A DNA stretch of 64,000 nt from Brevundimonas vesicularis NBRC 12165 (lineage in GTDB: Bacteria > Pseudomonadota > Alphaproteobacteria > Caulobacterales > Caulobacteraceae), in assembly GCF_001592205.1 (NCBI RefSeq), contig NZ_BCWM01000001.1:248001-312000 (forward strand). The letters are read 5' to 3'. The position numbers and the translations under genes were made by a program. This document shows, one piece after another, positions 63,298-64,000 of this stretch. Below the pieces are notes generated by a model. That model saw nothing but the letters and a program-made list of their open reading frames with translations. It was not told where the DNA came from and did not search any database. How positions within the stretch are numbered: the first letter of the stretch is position 1; the number at the start of each line of letters is the position of its first letter.

Positions 63298-64000
63298 ATG
63301 GCCAAGACCATCCTGGTCGTTGACGACGATCCGACCCAGCGCCGGCTGATCCAGGCCGTGCTGGAGCGGGACGGCAACGCCGTGGTCCATGCCGCCAGCG
63401 GCGGCGAGGCCATCGACCGGATGACGCGCGGCGGCGGCGCCGACCTGATCCTGCTGGACATGGTCATGCCCGAAATGTCGGGGCTGGAATGCCTGGCCGA
63501 ACTACGCAGCGCCGGGATCAATGAGCCGGTGATCGTCCTGACGGCCAACGGCGGCATCGACATGGTGGTCAAGGCCATGCAGGCCGGCGCCCAGGACTTC
63601 TTCGTCAAACCGGTGGGCCCGGAACGCCTATTGGTCGGCGTGCGCAACGCCATGCAGATGAAGCGCCTCACCGCCGAGGTCGGGCGCCTGACCAAGCGCG
63701 TCCAGGGCCGCACCAGCTTCGACGATATCGTGGGCGACAGCCCGCCGATGCGCATGGTCAAGGCGTTGGGCGCCCGGGCCGCCAAATCCTCGATCCCCGT
63801 CCTGATCACCGGCGAGAGCGGCGTCGGCAAGGAGGTCATCGCCCGCGCCCTGCACGGCGCCAGCGACCGGGCCGGCAAACCCTTCGTCGCCGTCAACTGC
63901 GGCGCCCTGCCCGCCAATCTGATCGAATCCATCCTGTTCGGACACGAGAAGGGCGCCTTCACCGGCGCCGTGGACAAGACGCTGGGCAAGTTCCGCGAGG
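63298..64000 (+). CDS. Sigma-54-dependent response regulator, TacA-like (cut by window edge)
   Basis: About 234 residues are visible. The receiver domain has VVDDDPTQRRLIQAVLERDG, phosphoacceptor Asp in DLILLDMVMPEMSG, VLTANGG and FFVKPVG. The sigma-54 AAA+ domain follows: GDSPPMRMVKALGARAAKSS, Walker A ITGESGVGKEV, AVNCGALPANLIESILFGHE and GAFTGA for sigma-54 contact. The rest, including any DNA-binding HTH, lies beyond 64000. The start VDDDPTQRRLIQAVLER resembles Caulobacter TacA, which drives stalk genes, but other NtrC-type members fit. AAGG lies seven bases before ATG. Confidence 0.87.
   Translation, partial: MAKTILVVDDDPTQRRLIQAVLERDGNAVVHAASGGEAIDRMTRGGGADLILLDMVMPEMSGLECLAELRSAGINEPVIVLTANGGIDMVVKAMQAGAQDFFVKPVGPERLLVGVRNAMQMKRLTAEVGRLTKRVQGRTSFDDIVGDSPPMRMVKALGARAAKSSIPVLITGESGVGKEVIARALHGASDRAGKPFVAVNCGALPANLIESILFGHEKGAFTGAVDKTLGKFRE

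Overview
The window is a gene-dense, GC-rich stretch of an alphaproteobacterial chromosome. Gene content points to the Caulobacterales, most likely Brevundimonas or a close relative. The pointers are a TrcR-type DUF1013 cell-cycle regulator, COQ9, DUF1192/DUF1465 and DUF465 small proteins, a three-gene pnt transhydrogenase, the phoR-pstCAB-phoU-phoB order, an aa3-type oxidase subunit IV, and a TacA-like sigma-54 activator at the right edge. I see no tRNA, rRNA, CRISPR array, insertion sequence, prophage or integration site, and no gap between genes longer than about 220 bases. This is core chromosome rather than an island.

Left part (1-22 kb): a MASE1 sensor kinase cut by the window edge, thiE, an iron-storage pair (bfd, bfr) with Fur-like sites, efp, a SuhB-type phosphatase, a secreted glycerophosphodiester phosphodiesterase, an unrecognised secreted protein, an ABCB exporter, rpmE, an L,D-transpeptidase, DUF1192/DUF1465, a quinone oxidoreductase, a CVNH plus beta/gamma-crystallin fusion protein, trcR, two DUF465 genes around ubiX, an M23 peptidase, a CocE-type hydrolase and a two-gene ABC-2 transporter.

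Middle (22-42 kb): rpsU (apparently starting at CTG) divergent from COQ9, purE-purK, a short diguanylate cyclase, a GDSL autotransporter, a fused SerB-SerA protein, hslO, the Pho regulon (phoR, then a Pho box, then pstC-pstA-pstB-phoU-phoB), an MHYT hybrid kinase, and rplY-pth.

Right part (42-64 kb): a probable copper-handling operon (DUF2946, TonB-dependent receptor, PepSY reductase-like protein, PCuAC chaperone lipoprotein), a palindromic repeat, ychF, a probable haem receptor with a DUF6607 protein behind a Fur-like site, a lipoprotein-like gluzincin with HExxH-18-E, a WYL regulator, an acyltransferase, the pnt operon with two extra small genes, cytochrome oxidase subunit IV, pepF, a DUF4153 membrane protein and the start of a sigma-54-dependent regulator.

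The main physiological themes are iron/haem, copper and phosphate acquisition, envelope remodelling and respiration/redox balance. I did not find a clearly new multi-gene system. The best leads are the SerB-SerA fusion, the CVNH-crystallin fusion, the haem locus with its neighbouring gluzincin, the CTG start of rpsU and the shared Fur-like sites. All calls come from reading the sequence and remembered family motifs. No database search was run.
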